Assembly: GCA_048569615.1 (NCBI GenBank)
Contig: JBLIRK010000001.1
Location: 1-64,000 of the forward strand
Direction: 5' to 3'
DNA length: 64,000 bases
From: JAYEPK01 sp048569615
GTDB taxonomy: Archaea; Thermoplasmatota; Penumbrarchaeia; Penumbrarchaeales; Penumbrarchaeaceae
Positions 1-10,029 of this stretch are shown piece after piece. A program made the position numbers and the translations under genes. Each line of letters opens with the position of its first letter. The stretch's first letter is position 1. The notes under the pieces were generated by a model. That model was not told where the DNA came from, searched no databases, and saw only the letters and a program-made list of their open reading frames with translations.

Positions 1-1
1 A

Positions 2-3000
2 ATTCCATCACTTAAAACAGAAGACCACCTCCCTCCACGCGTATTTGCCGTTGAAATGAATCAAGGTCAGGGCACTCCACAACCAGCAGGATGGGATAGT
101 GGATGGGGATCTGGCGATGGAGGGAGGGCGGATGGGATTAATCTTTTTAATGCACAAAATATTAGAACAACAAATATTAAAATTTGCTGTATTTTGGGAG
201 GAAATGGAGCAGTTAGTGGAACACCTGAAGGTGATGCTGGAAATGCCGGATCAAGCAACGGGCAAGTATTTTCAAATGTCTATGATTTGATAATGGATAA
301 TTGTTCCATAACAAAAATAATTGGTGGACAAGGAGGAAATGTCAATACTGAATCATGCAAAGCAGGAAGTGGAGGAAATGCTGTAGGTTTTGCTATATTA
401 TCAGGGTCTAAGTTGGATATTAAAAGAAATTCAATATATTTTGTATATGGAGGAAAAGGTGGAGACGGTGTTTGGGATGGCTCCCCAGGAATCGGCGGTT
501 ATGGGAAGGGTTTACTAGTTAGTAATTCAATAAAATGCTCTTTTAAAAATCAAGGTATCAAAATAATTCATGGGGGTAATTCGGGTTATCGAAAAAGTTG
601 GTTAGGATATGAAGGATTAAAGGGTGCAGATTGTTATGGAATTCACATATTAATATCATCAAATATTACATTTATAAATTCATCCATTATTGAAATCGTT
701 GCGGGGAAAGGAGGAGATTGCAGAATAGACCAAACTTGGGCAGGAATAGGTGGTAATGGTGGAGATAGTTTTGCCTTTAGTATTTCGGGTTCTTTCAACA
801 TTTCTTTGTCAAATGGTGAAATTAAGAAAATAACAGGTGGAAATGGAGCAAATGGAATAAAAAGCCCTTACTATAATCACAATCCGAAAGGTGGTGATGG
901 TGGTCCATCGTTTGGGATTTTTACCCAAGATTCTACTAATTTAATTATTGAAAGTTATAATACTTCCTATGTGACAGGTGGTAAAGGAGGTTCGGGTTAT
1001 TATGGTGGAAATGGAAGTATAGCATATGGGTCCTATTTTAAAAATATCCATGGTATTTCTGTATTCAATTCTAATATTATTTTCTGTACAGGTGGAATTC
1101 CAGGTATTGGTCAAAAAGGAGGGGATGGAGGTGATTCATTCGGAATTAAAACCATCCTCTCCTCTTCAATAAAAATAAAAAATTGCAGTTTATTAAAAAT
1201 AATTGGAGCTGATGGGAAAAATTCCGTTGGCAATGAAATCGGCGGTAATGGAGGTGAATCTTATGGTATTGCAATGTTTACCTCTGGAAATTTAATAGAA
1301 AACATTACCCTCAATACAATTATTGGTGGAAACGGAGGATATGGTGGAGATAATGGAACTGGAGGAGACGGAGGAGATAGTATAGGATTATACCTATATG
1401 ATATTGGATATTTAATAGCAAGAAATAATACTATTTCCAACATAGTAAATAGTACTTTTGGTCTGGGATTTGGAAATGGAACCAATGGTCAGAATGGTTC
1501 TGCAATTGGACTATGGTCATATATGGGAGATTTATCTACATTTACAGGTAATAAAATCAATAATTCTTACTATGGGATAAGAACTGATAGTTATGGTTGT
1601 ATTCTTTACAATAATATGTTTCATAATAAAGTCAATTTTCATCCTTCATCAATGGACACTAATACATGGAATACGAATAAAAAAGATGGAGTAAACATAA
1701 TTAATGGAATAAAACTAGGAGGAAATTTTTGGTCAGATTATAATGGCACGGATACAGATGGTGATGGGATAGGGGATACTAACGTACCTTGGGGGCCTGG
1801 AGATAATTATCCATTGGTCGATAATATCAAACCAATCCTCTATGATGAAACTCCCAGTTCGATCTATGTCGGAGAACAGCTATCATTGAAATTCCAGATA
1901 TCTGAAAATACCTTCATCAAGAATTCAACAGTTGAGTACTGGTTCGAAGGGGGAACAAGATACAATAAGACATACGAAGATAATGATCTCCTTGAATTCA
2001 AGATCCCAATCTCCATGAACGAAACAAGAACATTTCATTACATCTTAAATGTGACAGACATTGTTGGCAACTGGAACAATACCGGACTACTGAATGTATC
2101 GGTCATCGACAATGTTATTCCAACATTCGGTGGAAATATCATTCGATCAAGCGCAACTACAGGAGAGCTCCTCTGGTTCAATACCACGGTCAGTGACAAT
2201 ATCAACGTATCCTCTGTAAAAGTGGAATATTGGTATGGAAATGAGGAACATTTGAATATCTCTCTGGAACGCGGATCAGGATTTAGTTGGACAAATTGGA
2301 CAACCGTCCAGCATACGCTAAGCACACTTCATTACATAATACATGCTTATGATAATTCCAACAATCATGCTCAAGCTGGAACTTTTAATATTTCGATAAC
2401 CGATAATGATCTTCCAGTATTCAGTCTGAACAAAACAGATCTCGAAGGAACAACAGGGGATGAATTCAAATTCTCGATAAAAGTGGAGGATAACATCGGT
2501 CTATTCAACGTAACTCTCAACTACTGGTTTGGCAACAATGAAACGATTAGAATCGTCAAGGATATATCTGAATTGAATGATAGAAGATATTTCAATTACA
2601 GCGTATCAGTTAATAGTAATTCCACTGCCGAGCTCTATTACTACTTCGAAGCAAATGATACATCAAACAACTGGAATAGAACTCCAATATCAGTAGTATA
2701 TATATTGGATAATGACAAGCCTTTATTCGGTCCGGATATCTCAGACTCTGCTCCAACCACAGGGGAATCCTTGAGATTTGCGATCACGGTTTCGGACAAT
2801 ACAGGCATCGAGAAGGTGCGCATCAACTATACCTACAACGGGACAAAATTTGAAAACATCACTCTGGACCATTTCATAGGCAATGAATACCAGACAACGA
2901 TACAGATACTTGATAAGCTTGGTAACTTCACCTATAAATTCTTAGCAATGGACATTCATGGGAACTGGGTGGAAACGGATAACACATTACTAAGTATAAT

Positions 3001-6000
3001 CGATAATGACATTCCTATCTTCGGGCAGAACAGGACTCAAAAAACCGGATACACGGGTGATAAGTTCAGATTCAATATCACTATTACTGACAACGTCAAC
3101 ATTTCTAATGTATGGATCAATTATTCATACGGTGACGGGGCAGCTCATTTGGTCAAAATGAGCCGCCTATGGATCGGTCTGAAAACAGACGCATGGGTGT
3201 TAGAGATCACCATAGATGACACTCCCTTCTCCATGAACTACTCAATACATGCCCAGGATGAATTCGGCAACTGGAACAATTCAACGATAACAACAGTCCC
3301 TATTATTGACAATGATCTTCCGGTATTCGGAGACAACTTCACTCCTTCAGATTGTTTCACAGGCGATCCATTTTGGATAAATCTGACAATATCTGACAAT
3401 ATAAACGTTTCAAGGGTGGACCTAAGATTCTGGTACGGTTCTGGGAGTCAAACCCTGTTCAGAATGAATGAAAGTGAAGGCCAACAAGACCTTTGGTACT
3501 GCAAGATCACAATAGAAAATACTCTGGAAGTTCTGCATTACAGAGTAAGTGCAAAGGATGATTCTAATAATTGGAATTCCATTTCTGAGTTCAACGTAAC
3601 CGTGCATGATAACGATCTGCCTGAGATCAGGAAAGACAGATCCCAAAACACCTGCTACACGGGTAACAACTACCAATTCAACCTCACCATCAAGGATAAT
3701 CATGAGATCGACAAAGTATGGATAATATACCATTATAATTTAACAAATCAGGAAAACATTACATTATACCTACATTCAGGGATGGCTGATATTTACACTC
3801 GGGATATAATCATCTTGGGCACTTTGAATAAGATGACCTATACCGTATTTGTAATGGATAGATATGGCAACCTCATTCACTCGGATCCAAGGGATATCAG
3901 TATGGTGGATGACGATCTGCCTGAATTCGTAGAAGACCTGACATCAAACGATGTAACAACGGGAGAGCAATTGACTATTTTGATAAAGGCCCGTGACAAT
4001 ATTGGAATTGACCTTGTTTACTTCGAATACTGGTATGGAAGTGGTTCTAAAACAAATGTTGATATGGAATTCATTGGAGAGGGGACATGGAGATCGTCAA
4101 TAAACATTCTCCACACATTGGAGACATTGAATTATCAGATTATAATGATCGATCAATATGGCAATTTAAATAAATCCGGAGAATTGAATAGGATCATTAA
4201 AGATAACGATAAACCTGAATTTTTATTGGATACAACACATTCAACCGGATCAACAGGGGATCCATTAGAGCTGAGGATCAGGTTAAGTGACAATATCGCG
4301 GTCTTAGATCTTTATCTTCACTACAAATACAGTTCTAGACTACAAGACCCAATTCCAATGTCAGCTGATGAGAAAGGATGGTATAATACAATAATTGATT
4401 TACCACTTAATTCGTTGGATGCTCTTTCGTATCATTTCACCGCGAATGATACTACACATAACTCCAATTCCACAATATGGAAATATATTCCCATCATCGA
4501 CAACAAGGTTCCGGTAATCAAGTATATTACAACGATGATCCCAACGACGGGAGAATCCTTCAAGATAGAATTCAATACAACAGATAATATCGAACTTAGG
4601 GAAAGTTTCATAGAAATAAAAATTGGTGAAAATGCCATTAAGAACACAACACTTCCAATCAGGACGCATACAGAAATTTTTGAAGGGATAGGGGAATCTG
4701 ATTTCGGATCAGTTCAAATTAAGATCGGAACCTGCGATGGAGCTGGATCATGGACGGTAATCGAAAAGGAACACATCATCATTGATAATGATCCTCCGCA
4801 GATGGTCCTTGATCTCACTCCGAGGGAAATTGACGTAGGATCGTATCTAAATTTCTCATTTGGGTTCTATGATAATATCCTGATAGGGTCTGTTTTCTTA
4901 AATTATCAGATCGTCGGTATGGACAAGATACATGAGATTCCTCTGGATATTGAGAATAATTACACATATTCCCTTTTAATAGATGAAGAATACACCACCG
5001 GGATAAATTTCTGGGTGAATTTTACAGATTCCTCGGGCAATCCAAATTCAACAAACATCGAAAATATCGTTGTAAATGAAATTGGTGAAAATATATTGGA
5101 TAATAGAAGTGAGTTCATATCAATAATATTAATAATTTTACTAATAATAACATTAATTATTGTTGTAATAGTTGGTTTTTTCCTGTATAATCGGATAAAG
5201 AACATCAGGGATTACGTCGTGAAGAATAAAATGGTTAAAAATCACAAGATTAAGAAACGGCTTGGGGGAGGAGGATTTGCCAACGTATATCTCGCGAACG
5301 ATGATAAGGGAAAGCAAGTCGCAATCAAGATCCCGACCGACTCTATCCTCAGTAATTTAAATGATAAGCAAAAAAAAGCGTTCTTAAAAGAAGCAAGGAA
5401 CTGGAAGAGAATATACGACAAATCTCAAGGGCACAAGGGGATCGTCGGAGTTTTTTCCTATCATCTTGAACCGGTACCTCATCTGATGATGGAATATATG
5501 GACAAGGGAAATCTCAGGAACTGGATGTCCAAGATGACGTTCAAGAAGAAGGTGGAGTGCTTGAATTCCGTCCTTTCCACTTTGAACCACGTTCATAATC
5601 TCGGCATCATTCACAGGGATATCAAACCGGAGAATATTTTGCTCAATTCAAAAGGTGAATGGAAGATCGGTGACTGGGGGCTAAGCAAGATCCTCCTGGA
5701 CGAATCCACAACCAAATCCAAGTCCATCAAAGCCACCCTCTCTTATGCTGCACCTGAGCAGTTGAATCCGAAATTGGGAAAGATGGACAGGTTGGTAGAT
5801 GTGTATCAGTCTGGGATCCTCGCCTATGAAATGATGACAAATAAAAAACCATTTTCGGGTTCCGAGCATCAGATCATGTTTGCAATAATGTCAAAGAAAC
5901 CAAAACCTCCCTCTGAGATCGATCCAGATATGCCTCCGGGAGTCTCCGATGCAATCATGAAGGCCATATCTAAGAAGAAGAACGAAAGATGGAAGTCCAC

Positions 6001-6163
6001 TGGGGAATTCCAAGATGCAATCAACTGCAGCTTGGAGGAAGACACTTCGGTTATCCCAGTAAAAAGAACTAGGAAAGAAAAAAGAACCGAATGTGACCCT
6101 GAAAGGACTGAGACGATAAGAACTGAGGAAGAGATTACCGAGGAAATAATGACCTGGGACTGA
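2..6163 (+). CDS. Giant receptor-like Ser/Thr protein kinase, N-terminus outside window
   Basis: The frame is open to the left edge; the first ATG (56) is followed by no signal peptide, so the true start lies upstream. Numbered from that Met, residues 1-480 are glycine-rich beta-helix repeats (GGNGGDGG type), followed by a NosD-like end (GGNFWSDYNGTDTDGDGIGD). About 11 Ig/cadherin-like repeats of roughly 95 residues follow, each opening DNDxPxF...TTGE and containing W/YWYG. A membrane helix spans about 1687-1711. The cytoplasmic part is a Hanks-type kinase: glycine loop GGGGFANVYL at 1737, VAIK lysine K1758, HRDIKPEN with D1855, and DWG (in place of DFG) with D1873. The tail is charged. The inferred role is sensing an extracellular ligand or surface and phosphorylating Ser/Thr inside. 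The extracellular half is much more AT-rich than neighbouring genes. Kinase assignment is secure; ligand and substrates are unknown. Confidence 0.9.
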   Translation: MPSLKTEDHLPPRVFAVEMNQGQGTPQPAGWDSGWGSGDGGRADGINLFNAQNIRTTNIKICCILGGNGAVSGTPEGDAGNAGSSNGQVFSNVYDLIMDNCSITKIIGGQGGNVNTESCKAGSGGNAVGFAILSGSKLDIKRNSIYFVYGGKGGDGVWDGSPGIGGYGKGLLVSNSIKCSFKNQGIKIIHGGNSGYRKSWLGYEGLKGADCYGIHILISSNITFINSSIIEIVAGKGGDCRIDQTWAGIGGNGGDSFAFSISGSFNISLSNGEIKKITGGNGANGIKSPYYNHNPKGGDGGPSFGIFTQDSTNLIIESYNTSYVTGGKGGSGYYGGNGSIAYGSYFKNIHGISVFNSNIIFCTGGIPGIGQKGGDGGDSFGIKTILSSSIKIKNCSLLKIIGADGKNSVGNEIGGNGGESYGIAMFTSGNLIENITLNTIIGGNGGYGGDNGTGGDGGDSIGLYLYDIGYLIARNNTISNIVNSTFGLGFGNGTNGQNGSAIGLWSYMGDLSTFTGNKINNSYYGIRTDSYGCILYNNMFHNKVNFHPSSMDTNTWNTNKKDGVNIINGIKLGGNFWSDYNGTDTDGDGIGDTNVPWGPGDNYPLVDNIKPILYDETPSSIYVGEQLSLKFQISENTFIKNSTVEYWFEGGTRYNKTYEDNDLLEFKIPISMNETRTFHYILNVTDIVGNWNNTGLLNVSVIDNVIPTFGGNIIRSSATTGELLWFNTTVSDNINVSSVKVEYWYGNEEHLNISLERGSGFSWTNWTTVQHTLSTLHYIIHAYDNSNNHAQAGTFNISITDNDLPVFSLNKTDLEGTTGDEFKFSIKVEDNIGLFNVTLNYWFGNNETIRIVKDISELNDRRYFNYSVSVNSNSTAELYYYFEANDTSNNWNRTPISVVYILDNDKPLFGPDISDSAPTTGESLRFAITVSDNTGIEKVRINYTYNGTKFENITLDHFIGNEYQTTIQILDKLGNFTYKFLAMDIHGNWVETDNTLLSIIDNDIPIFGQNRTQKTGYTGDKFRFNITITDNVNISNVWINYSYGDGAAHLVKMSRLWIGLKTDAWVLEITIDDTPFSMNYSIHAQDEFGNWNNSTITTVPIIDNDLPVFGDNFTPSDCFTGDPFWINLTISDNINVSRVDLRFWYGSGSQTLFRMNESEGQQDLWYCKITIENTLEVLHYRVSAKDDSNNWNSISEFNVTVHDNDLPEIRKDRSQNTCYTGNNYQFNLTIKDNHEIDKVWIIYHYNLTNQENITLYLHSGMADIYTRDIIILGTLNKMTYTVFVMDRYGNLIHSDPRDISMVDDDLPEFVEDLTSNDVTTGEQLTILIKARDNIGIDLVYFEYWYGSGSKTNVDMEFIGEGTWRSSINILHTLETLNYQIIMIDQYGNLNKSGELNRIIKDNDKPEFLLDTTHSTGSTGDPLELRIRLSDNIAVLDLYLHYKYSSRLQDPIPMSADEKGWYNTIIDLPLNSLDALSYHFTANDTTHNSNSTIWKYIPIIDNKVPVIKYITTMIPTTGESFKIEFNTTDNIELRESFIEIKIGENAIKNTTLPIRTHTEIFEGIGESDFGSVQIKIGTCDGAGSWTVIEKEHIIIDNDPPQMVLDLTPREIDVGSYLNFSFGFYDNILIGSVFLNYQIVGMDKIHEIPLDIENNYTYSLLIDEEYTTGINFWVNFTDSSGNPNSTNIENIVVNEIGENILDNRSEFISIILIILLIITLIIVVIVGFFLYNRIKNIRDYVVKNKMVKNHKIKKRLGGGGFANVYLANDDKGKQVAIKIPTDSILSNLNDKQKKAFLKEARNWKRIYDKSQGHKGIVGVFSYHLEPVPHLMMEYMDKGNLRNWMSKMTFKKKVECLNSVLSTLNHVHNLGIIHRDIKPENILLNSKGEWKIGDWGLSKILLDESTTKSKSIKATLSYAAPEQLNPKLGKMDRLVDVYQSGILAYEMMTNKKPFSGSEHQIMFAIMSKKPKPPSEIDPDMPPGVSDAIMKAISKKKNERWKSTGEFQDAINCSLEEDTSVIPVKRTRKEKRTECDPERTETIRTEEEITEEIMTWD

Positions 6164-9100
6164 TCATTCGAAAACGAAATCATCCTCCTCCGGGAGCCCC
6201 ACATCGTCAAATAGATCGTCCACCGAGGGAGGGGGAGCGCTTCCCCGCTCGGGGACCATGAACGGCGAAGTATCCGCCGGGGAGCTCGCCTGCGCCTTAT
6301 CCCTGCCGTAGAGGTCCCCCATTCCCCCAACCTCCACATCGATGTCCTTGGTGAGCTCCTCGAGGTCGCTCACCATCCTCTCCTCGTCCTGCTGCTCCGG
6401 AGCCCTGTACTTGTGCTTCCTCTTCTTCATCAGGACATAGAGGAGAGCTCCGATGACCAGCAGTATGACAAGAACCACAATCGCGGCAAGAATTAATAGC
6501 AAGATGCTCCCCAGACCGCTCTCCTCCACCTTTTCGATATCGGGAAGCTCCTGCGAGTGGGAGCCGTCCCTGTTCAGGGTGTAGTTGTATTGATAGAAGT
6601 ACCCGTCATACTCTATGGTCCCGGAATAGGAGCCGGGAAAGATATCTATGAACAGCGCATGGCCCGTGCTGTTGGTATCCGTCGAGAGCTCCAGACCATC
6701 GTAGGAGAGCGTTACCCTTCTGAATTTTATCGGGGAGCCGTCCGTGAAAATGAACGGGCCGACGGCACCGTTGTATTTGGCGATCACCTCGAAACTCAGG
6801 TTGTACCAGGACCTGCCTCCCTGCCTGTCATCCGCCGTCAGGTTGACCCAGCAAATCCCGCGGTCGTTGTGGTCCGGCATCCCGGATATGGTACTGGTGA
6901 TCGGATCGTATCGGAGCCAGAGTGCAGAGGTCTCCATCTGGACCAGCACATTGTCCATTGTCGGATCGATATCCGTCACCGTGAACACCGCCGAATAGGT
7001 CCTATCCTCGTAGGCCCTATCCTCGAAGTTCACATTCAGGACCGGAGAGTCGTTGGTATTGTTAACTGTCAGGCTGAGGTTCGCATAAGAGATATCACCT
7101 AGCGGGTCCTGTGCCGAGATGTTGACGAACCTATTGCCGACATGCGAATTGAGAGGCGTCCCGGAGAGCGTGAGGTTGTTCCGGTTGAAGGTCAACCAAA
7201 CAGCATTCGTCCTCACCCGGACATCCAGTTTTGCAAGGGAATGGTCGTCGTCGAACACCGGGATGAAAACCTGATAGTACTGGTCCTCCACGGCCAAAGG
7301 AAGCTCGCTCAATCCTATGACCGGTCTGTCGTTGACTGGATGAACGGTCAGGTTGAACTGGTGTGTTCTCCTGTTTCCCTTGGCATCGTAGACCTTCACC
7401 ATGACGAAGAATTCTCCCGTATCGTTGTTGTCGGGGATGCCACTGAGGATCCCCAAAACCCCATTCATCTCGAGCCAGGTTGCATTGGTCTCCACCTCCC
7501 ACCTCATCCTCATATCGTTGTGGAGGGAATCCTCCGCAGAATAGAATGCCTCGTAGAGCTGGTCCTCATCCACCTCCGTTACATTGTCAGGTTCGATCCG
7601 GAGCCTGGATTCCCATTCCTGCCATCGCAGGTACGGAAAGGAATATCCGTCGCCTATGTTCCATGTGTCCCTGAAGTTCCAGCCTTCGAAAGTCGAGCGC
7701 TGCATCATATCGAACCAGGATCTCCCGTGTATCCCCTCGGAATAACCTTCCTTGACCGGCCCTTTGTCCGGATAGGTCCGGTTGTCGTAGTAGCACATCG
7801 AAATGTTTCCGCTGTTCGTGCCTGCGAAGGGCCAGAGGAGGTCCATGTTGTCATCGGACACGGAGAAACACCTCCTGATCCGGTTGGAATTGGAGCCGAC
7901 GAAGCCGCCTGTCTCGAAGGCTCCTCCGAATTCCGTAAAGACGTTCGTATCGGAAACGATCCCATCGTTCTTTCCAACGGCTCCCCCCACATACCATTCC
8001 CCTCTCACGGAGCCGGCGAAATAGCAGAGCTCCACCTCTGATCCTTCTCCGTTGTAGCCGACGATCCCGCCCACATTGTCATCTCCCCCTATATCCCCCA
8101 GTCCGCCGCAGCTGAAAACCATACCACCCTCTTCATTGGAGCCTGAAATCGATCCCGAGTACATTCCTCCATCCACATTTCCCTCGAACCTGCAAAAGGA
8201 AACGTTCCCGGTATTGTAACCAACCACTCCCCCTACCAAACTGGTTCCGGTAACGTTACCGATCCCCTCGGCATTCTTCACCACGCCATTGCCGTTCAGG
8301 CCGCAGATCAGGCCCACGCTGGAATTTCCATCGACCTCCGCCTCAACGGAGACGTTCTCCACGCCGCCCCAGTTCGTTCCCGAGAAACCTCCAACCTTGT
8401 CCAACCCTTGAACGGTGCCTCTGAACTTCACATCGCTGAAAAGACTGCCCCTCGCATAGTACCAGCCGACAATCCCCCCGACACCGGATCCAGTCCCGGA
8501 TATGCTCCCTTCGACCCTCAATCCCGAAACATCCATGACCGTCCATGCATTTCCCGTGATCCCGCCGAGCTCGTGGCTCCCTTCTATCTTCCCTTGGAAG
8601 GATAGGTTGGAAATCGTACTCCTGGTGAATGAATAGAGGGTTCCCGCAACTCCTCCCACCCTCCTTTCGGCAAAGATCGTTGTATTGGTGACATGGCAGT
8701 CCGACAGTATGATCTCGTTCGATGAATAAACGTAACCGATGATCCCGCCGATCTCGGCCCCCGCCGTTATGATTCCGCTGTAGCTGCAGTCCCTTATGAT
8801 GCACCTCTCCACCCTGCCGGCGATGCCTCCGACCGTATTCCCGTCAGCTGTGATATTGCATGTGGAGGTGCATCCGAGAACCTTTCCCTTTGCCCACCCG
8901 ACTATCCCCCCGATCTCCGTTGTTCCGGAGATCTCGCCCGATGATGAGCAGTTGTAGATCTCCACACCGGAGGAAGCGTAGTCCTCGAAGGCCGAGATCC
9001 CTCCGATGACGTTTTTACCCTTGATCGTACCCGTAAAACTGCAGTCATGGATGAGACCGGAGTTCTCAGCCGCGATCCCTCCTATGTTGTCTTTACCTAT

Positions 9101-9571
9101 GATCTCCGCATCTTCCAGCTTCAGATCACGGATGGTCCCCCCATTTCTTCCGAACAGACCCGTCCAGTCGCTCCCGTCCACACTTCCGGGTTCGGTCCTG
9201 TTGATGTGAAGTCCCATGATGGAATGGCCAGCACCGTCGAACACACCCGTGAAGATATATCCCTGATGACCCGCCGCTCCGGATGTATCGTAACAAATGG
9301 GAAGGAAACCGTTCCCATCGTTCCAGGTTCCAGTAATGTGGGCGTTGATGTCCCCGGTCAGCCTGAAGCTGCTGGAGGAATAGTTATGGACCTGCTGCAG
9401 CTGGTCCAGGAGGGAGATGAGATAGGGGTCCTCGGGGATTCCCGATCCCCCATCGAAGGGGTGGGCCCGTGCGGGTGGATGATCATCAGCCCCGCTCGAT
9501 ATCACAGAAATTGTAGGAACGATCAATATGATCATAAGCAAGTACGGTGACAGTATCCCTACATTCCTCAT
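6164..9571 (-). CDS. GLUG-repeat / Ig-like membrane-anchored surface protein
   Basis: About 1135 residues. I chose the ATG at 9571 because a Sec signal peptide (MRNVGILSPYLLMIILIVP) starts there; the frame also extends to 9634 without one. Residues about 120-590 are tandem GLUG-type repeats (VGGIVGYN.G.V..C...G.V.G), a fold found in adhesins and surface proteases. Next come about three putative-Ig repeats (A.WL......LSGTP, about 660-940), then a membrane helix at about 1020-1045, a basic stop-transfer KKRKHK and an acidic cytoplasmic tail of about 90 residues. It converges with the receptor kinase with no gap between the stop codons. No enzyme domain is visible; adhesion or surface-layer function is an inference. 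Confidence 0.85.
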   Translation of the reverse strand: MRNVGILSPYLLMIILIVPTISVISSGADDHPPARAHPFDGGSGIPEDPYLISLLDQLQQVHNYSSSSFRLTGDINAHITGTWNDGNGFLPICYDTSGAAGHQGYIFTGVFDGAGHSIMGLHINRTEPGSVDGSDWTGLFGRNGGTIRDLKLEDAEIIGKDNIGGIAAENSGLIHDCSFTGTIKGKNVIGGISAFEDYASSGVEIYNCSSSGEISGTTEIGGIVGWAKGKVLGCTSTCNITADGNTVGGIAGRVERCIIRDCSYSGIITAGAEIGGIIGYVYSSNEIILSDCHVTNTTIFAERRVGGVAGTLYSFTRSTISNLSFQGKIEGSHELGGITGNAWTVMDVSGLRVEGSISGTGSGVGGIVGWYYARGSLFSDVKFRGTVQGLDKVGGFSGTNWGGVENVSVEAEVDGNSSVGLICGLNGNGVVKNAEGIGNVTGTSLVGGVVGYNTGNVSFCRFEGNVDGGMYSGSISGSNEEGGMVFSCGGLGDIGGDDNVGGIVGYNGEGSEVELCYFAGSVRGEWYVGGAVGKNDGIVSDTNVFTEFGGAFETGGFVGSNSNRIRRCFSVSDDNMDLLWPFAGTNSGNISMCYYDNRTYPDKGPVKEGYSEGIHGRSWFDMMQRSTFEGWNFRDTWNIGDGYSFPYLRWQEWESRLRIEPDNVTEVDEDQLYEAFYSAEDSLHNDMRMRWEVETNATWLEMNGVLGILSGIPDNNDTGEFFVMVKVYDAKGNRRTHQFNLTVHPVNDRPVIGLSELPLAVEDQYYQVFIPVFDDDHSLAKLDVRVRTNAVWLTFNRNNLTLSGTPLNSHVGNRFVNISAQDPLGDISYANLSLTVNNTNDSPVLNVNFEDRAYEDRTYSAVFTVTDIDPTMDNVLVQMETSALWLRYDPITSTISGMPDHNDRGICWVNLTADDRQGGRSWYNLSFEVIAKYNGAVGPFIFTDGSPIKFRRVTLSYDGLELSTDTNSTGHALFIDIFPGSYSGTIEYDGYFYQYNYTLNRDGSHSQELPDIEKVEESGLGSILLLILAAIVVLVILLVIGALLYVLMKKRKHKYRAPEQQDEERMVSDLEELTKDIDVEVGGMGDLYGRDKAQASSPADTSPFMVPERGSAPPPSVDDLFDDVGLPEEDDFVFE

Positions 9572-9672
9572 CTTGGCTCCCCGGTCTTGTGATTGCTTAT
9601 TGATATAAAAATCATACCCAGCCCGTTCCGTCATTCCGTATCAATTAAAATCGATGGAGGGCATACCCCTGC

Positions 9673-10029
9673 ATGGTCTCGGACAAGGAAACCGTCGTAT
9701 CTGAGCTCCGGGAAATGGTCAGAGATTTCATTTCGGAAAGGGATTGGGACCAATACCATAGATCCAAGGACGTGGCAGCGGCCCTCTCCATCGAAGCGAG
9801 CGAGCTTCTCGAACTGTACCTATGGGACCGCTCCCCGGAGAGAGAGGAGCTGGAGGACGAGCTCGCGGATATCCTCTTCTTCGTCCTCGACATGGGTATC
9901 AGAGAGGATATCGACCTCTCCGAGGCCCTGAGGAATAAGATCAGTAAGAACGCAAAGAAATATCCCCGGGACCTTGTCAAGGGCAGGGACGACAAATACA
10001 CGAAATATGACAGGGGGGAGCGCTCTTGA
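9673..10029 (+). CDS. MazG-like nucleotide pyrophosphohydrolase
   Basis: 118 residues, all-alpha MazG/dCTPase-like protein. The metal-binding acidic motifs are visible as EASELLE (about 37-43) and DELADILF (about 57-64), matching the EExxE/ExxD pattern that binds Mg and hydrolyses (d)NTPs to monophosphate and pyrophosphate. Known members clean non-canonical or excess nucleotides from the pool; exact substrate cannot be told. The ATG follows GGAGGG (9656-9661), and a TATA-like CAATTAAAAT lies about 26 bases upstream. It opens a four-gene run with a four-base overlap into imidazolonepropionase. Confidence 0.85.
   Translation: MVSDKETVVSELREMVRDFISERDWDQYHRSKDVAAALSIEASELLELYLWDRSPEREELEDELADILFFVLDMGIREDIDLSEALRNKISKNAKKYPRDLVKGRDDKYTKYDRGERS

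Noticed and set aside
7142..8041. Long plus-strand ORF opposite the GLUG-repeat gene
   Set aside because: It is an antisense shadow with unnatural composition; the minus strand has a signal peptide, repeats and an anchor in frame.
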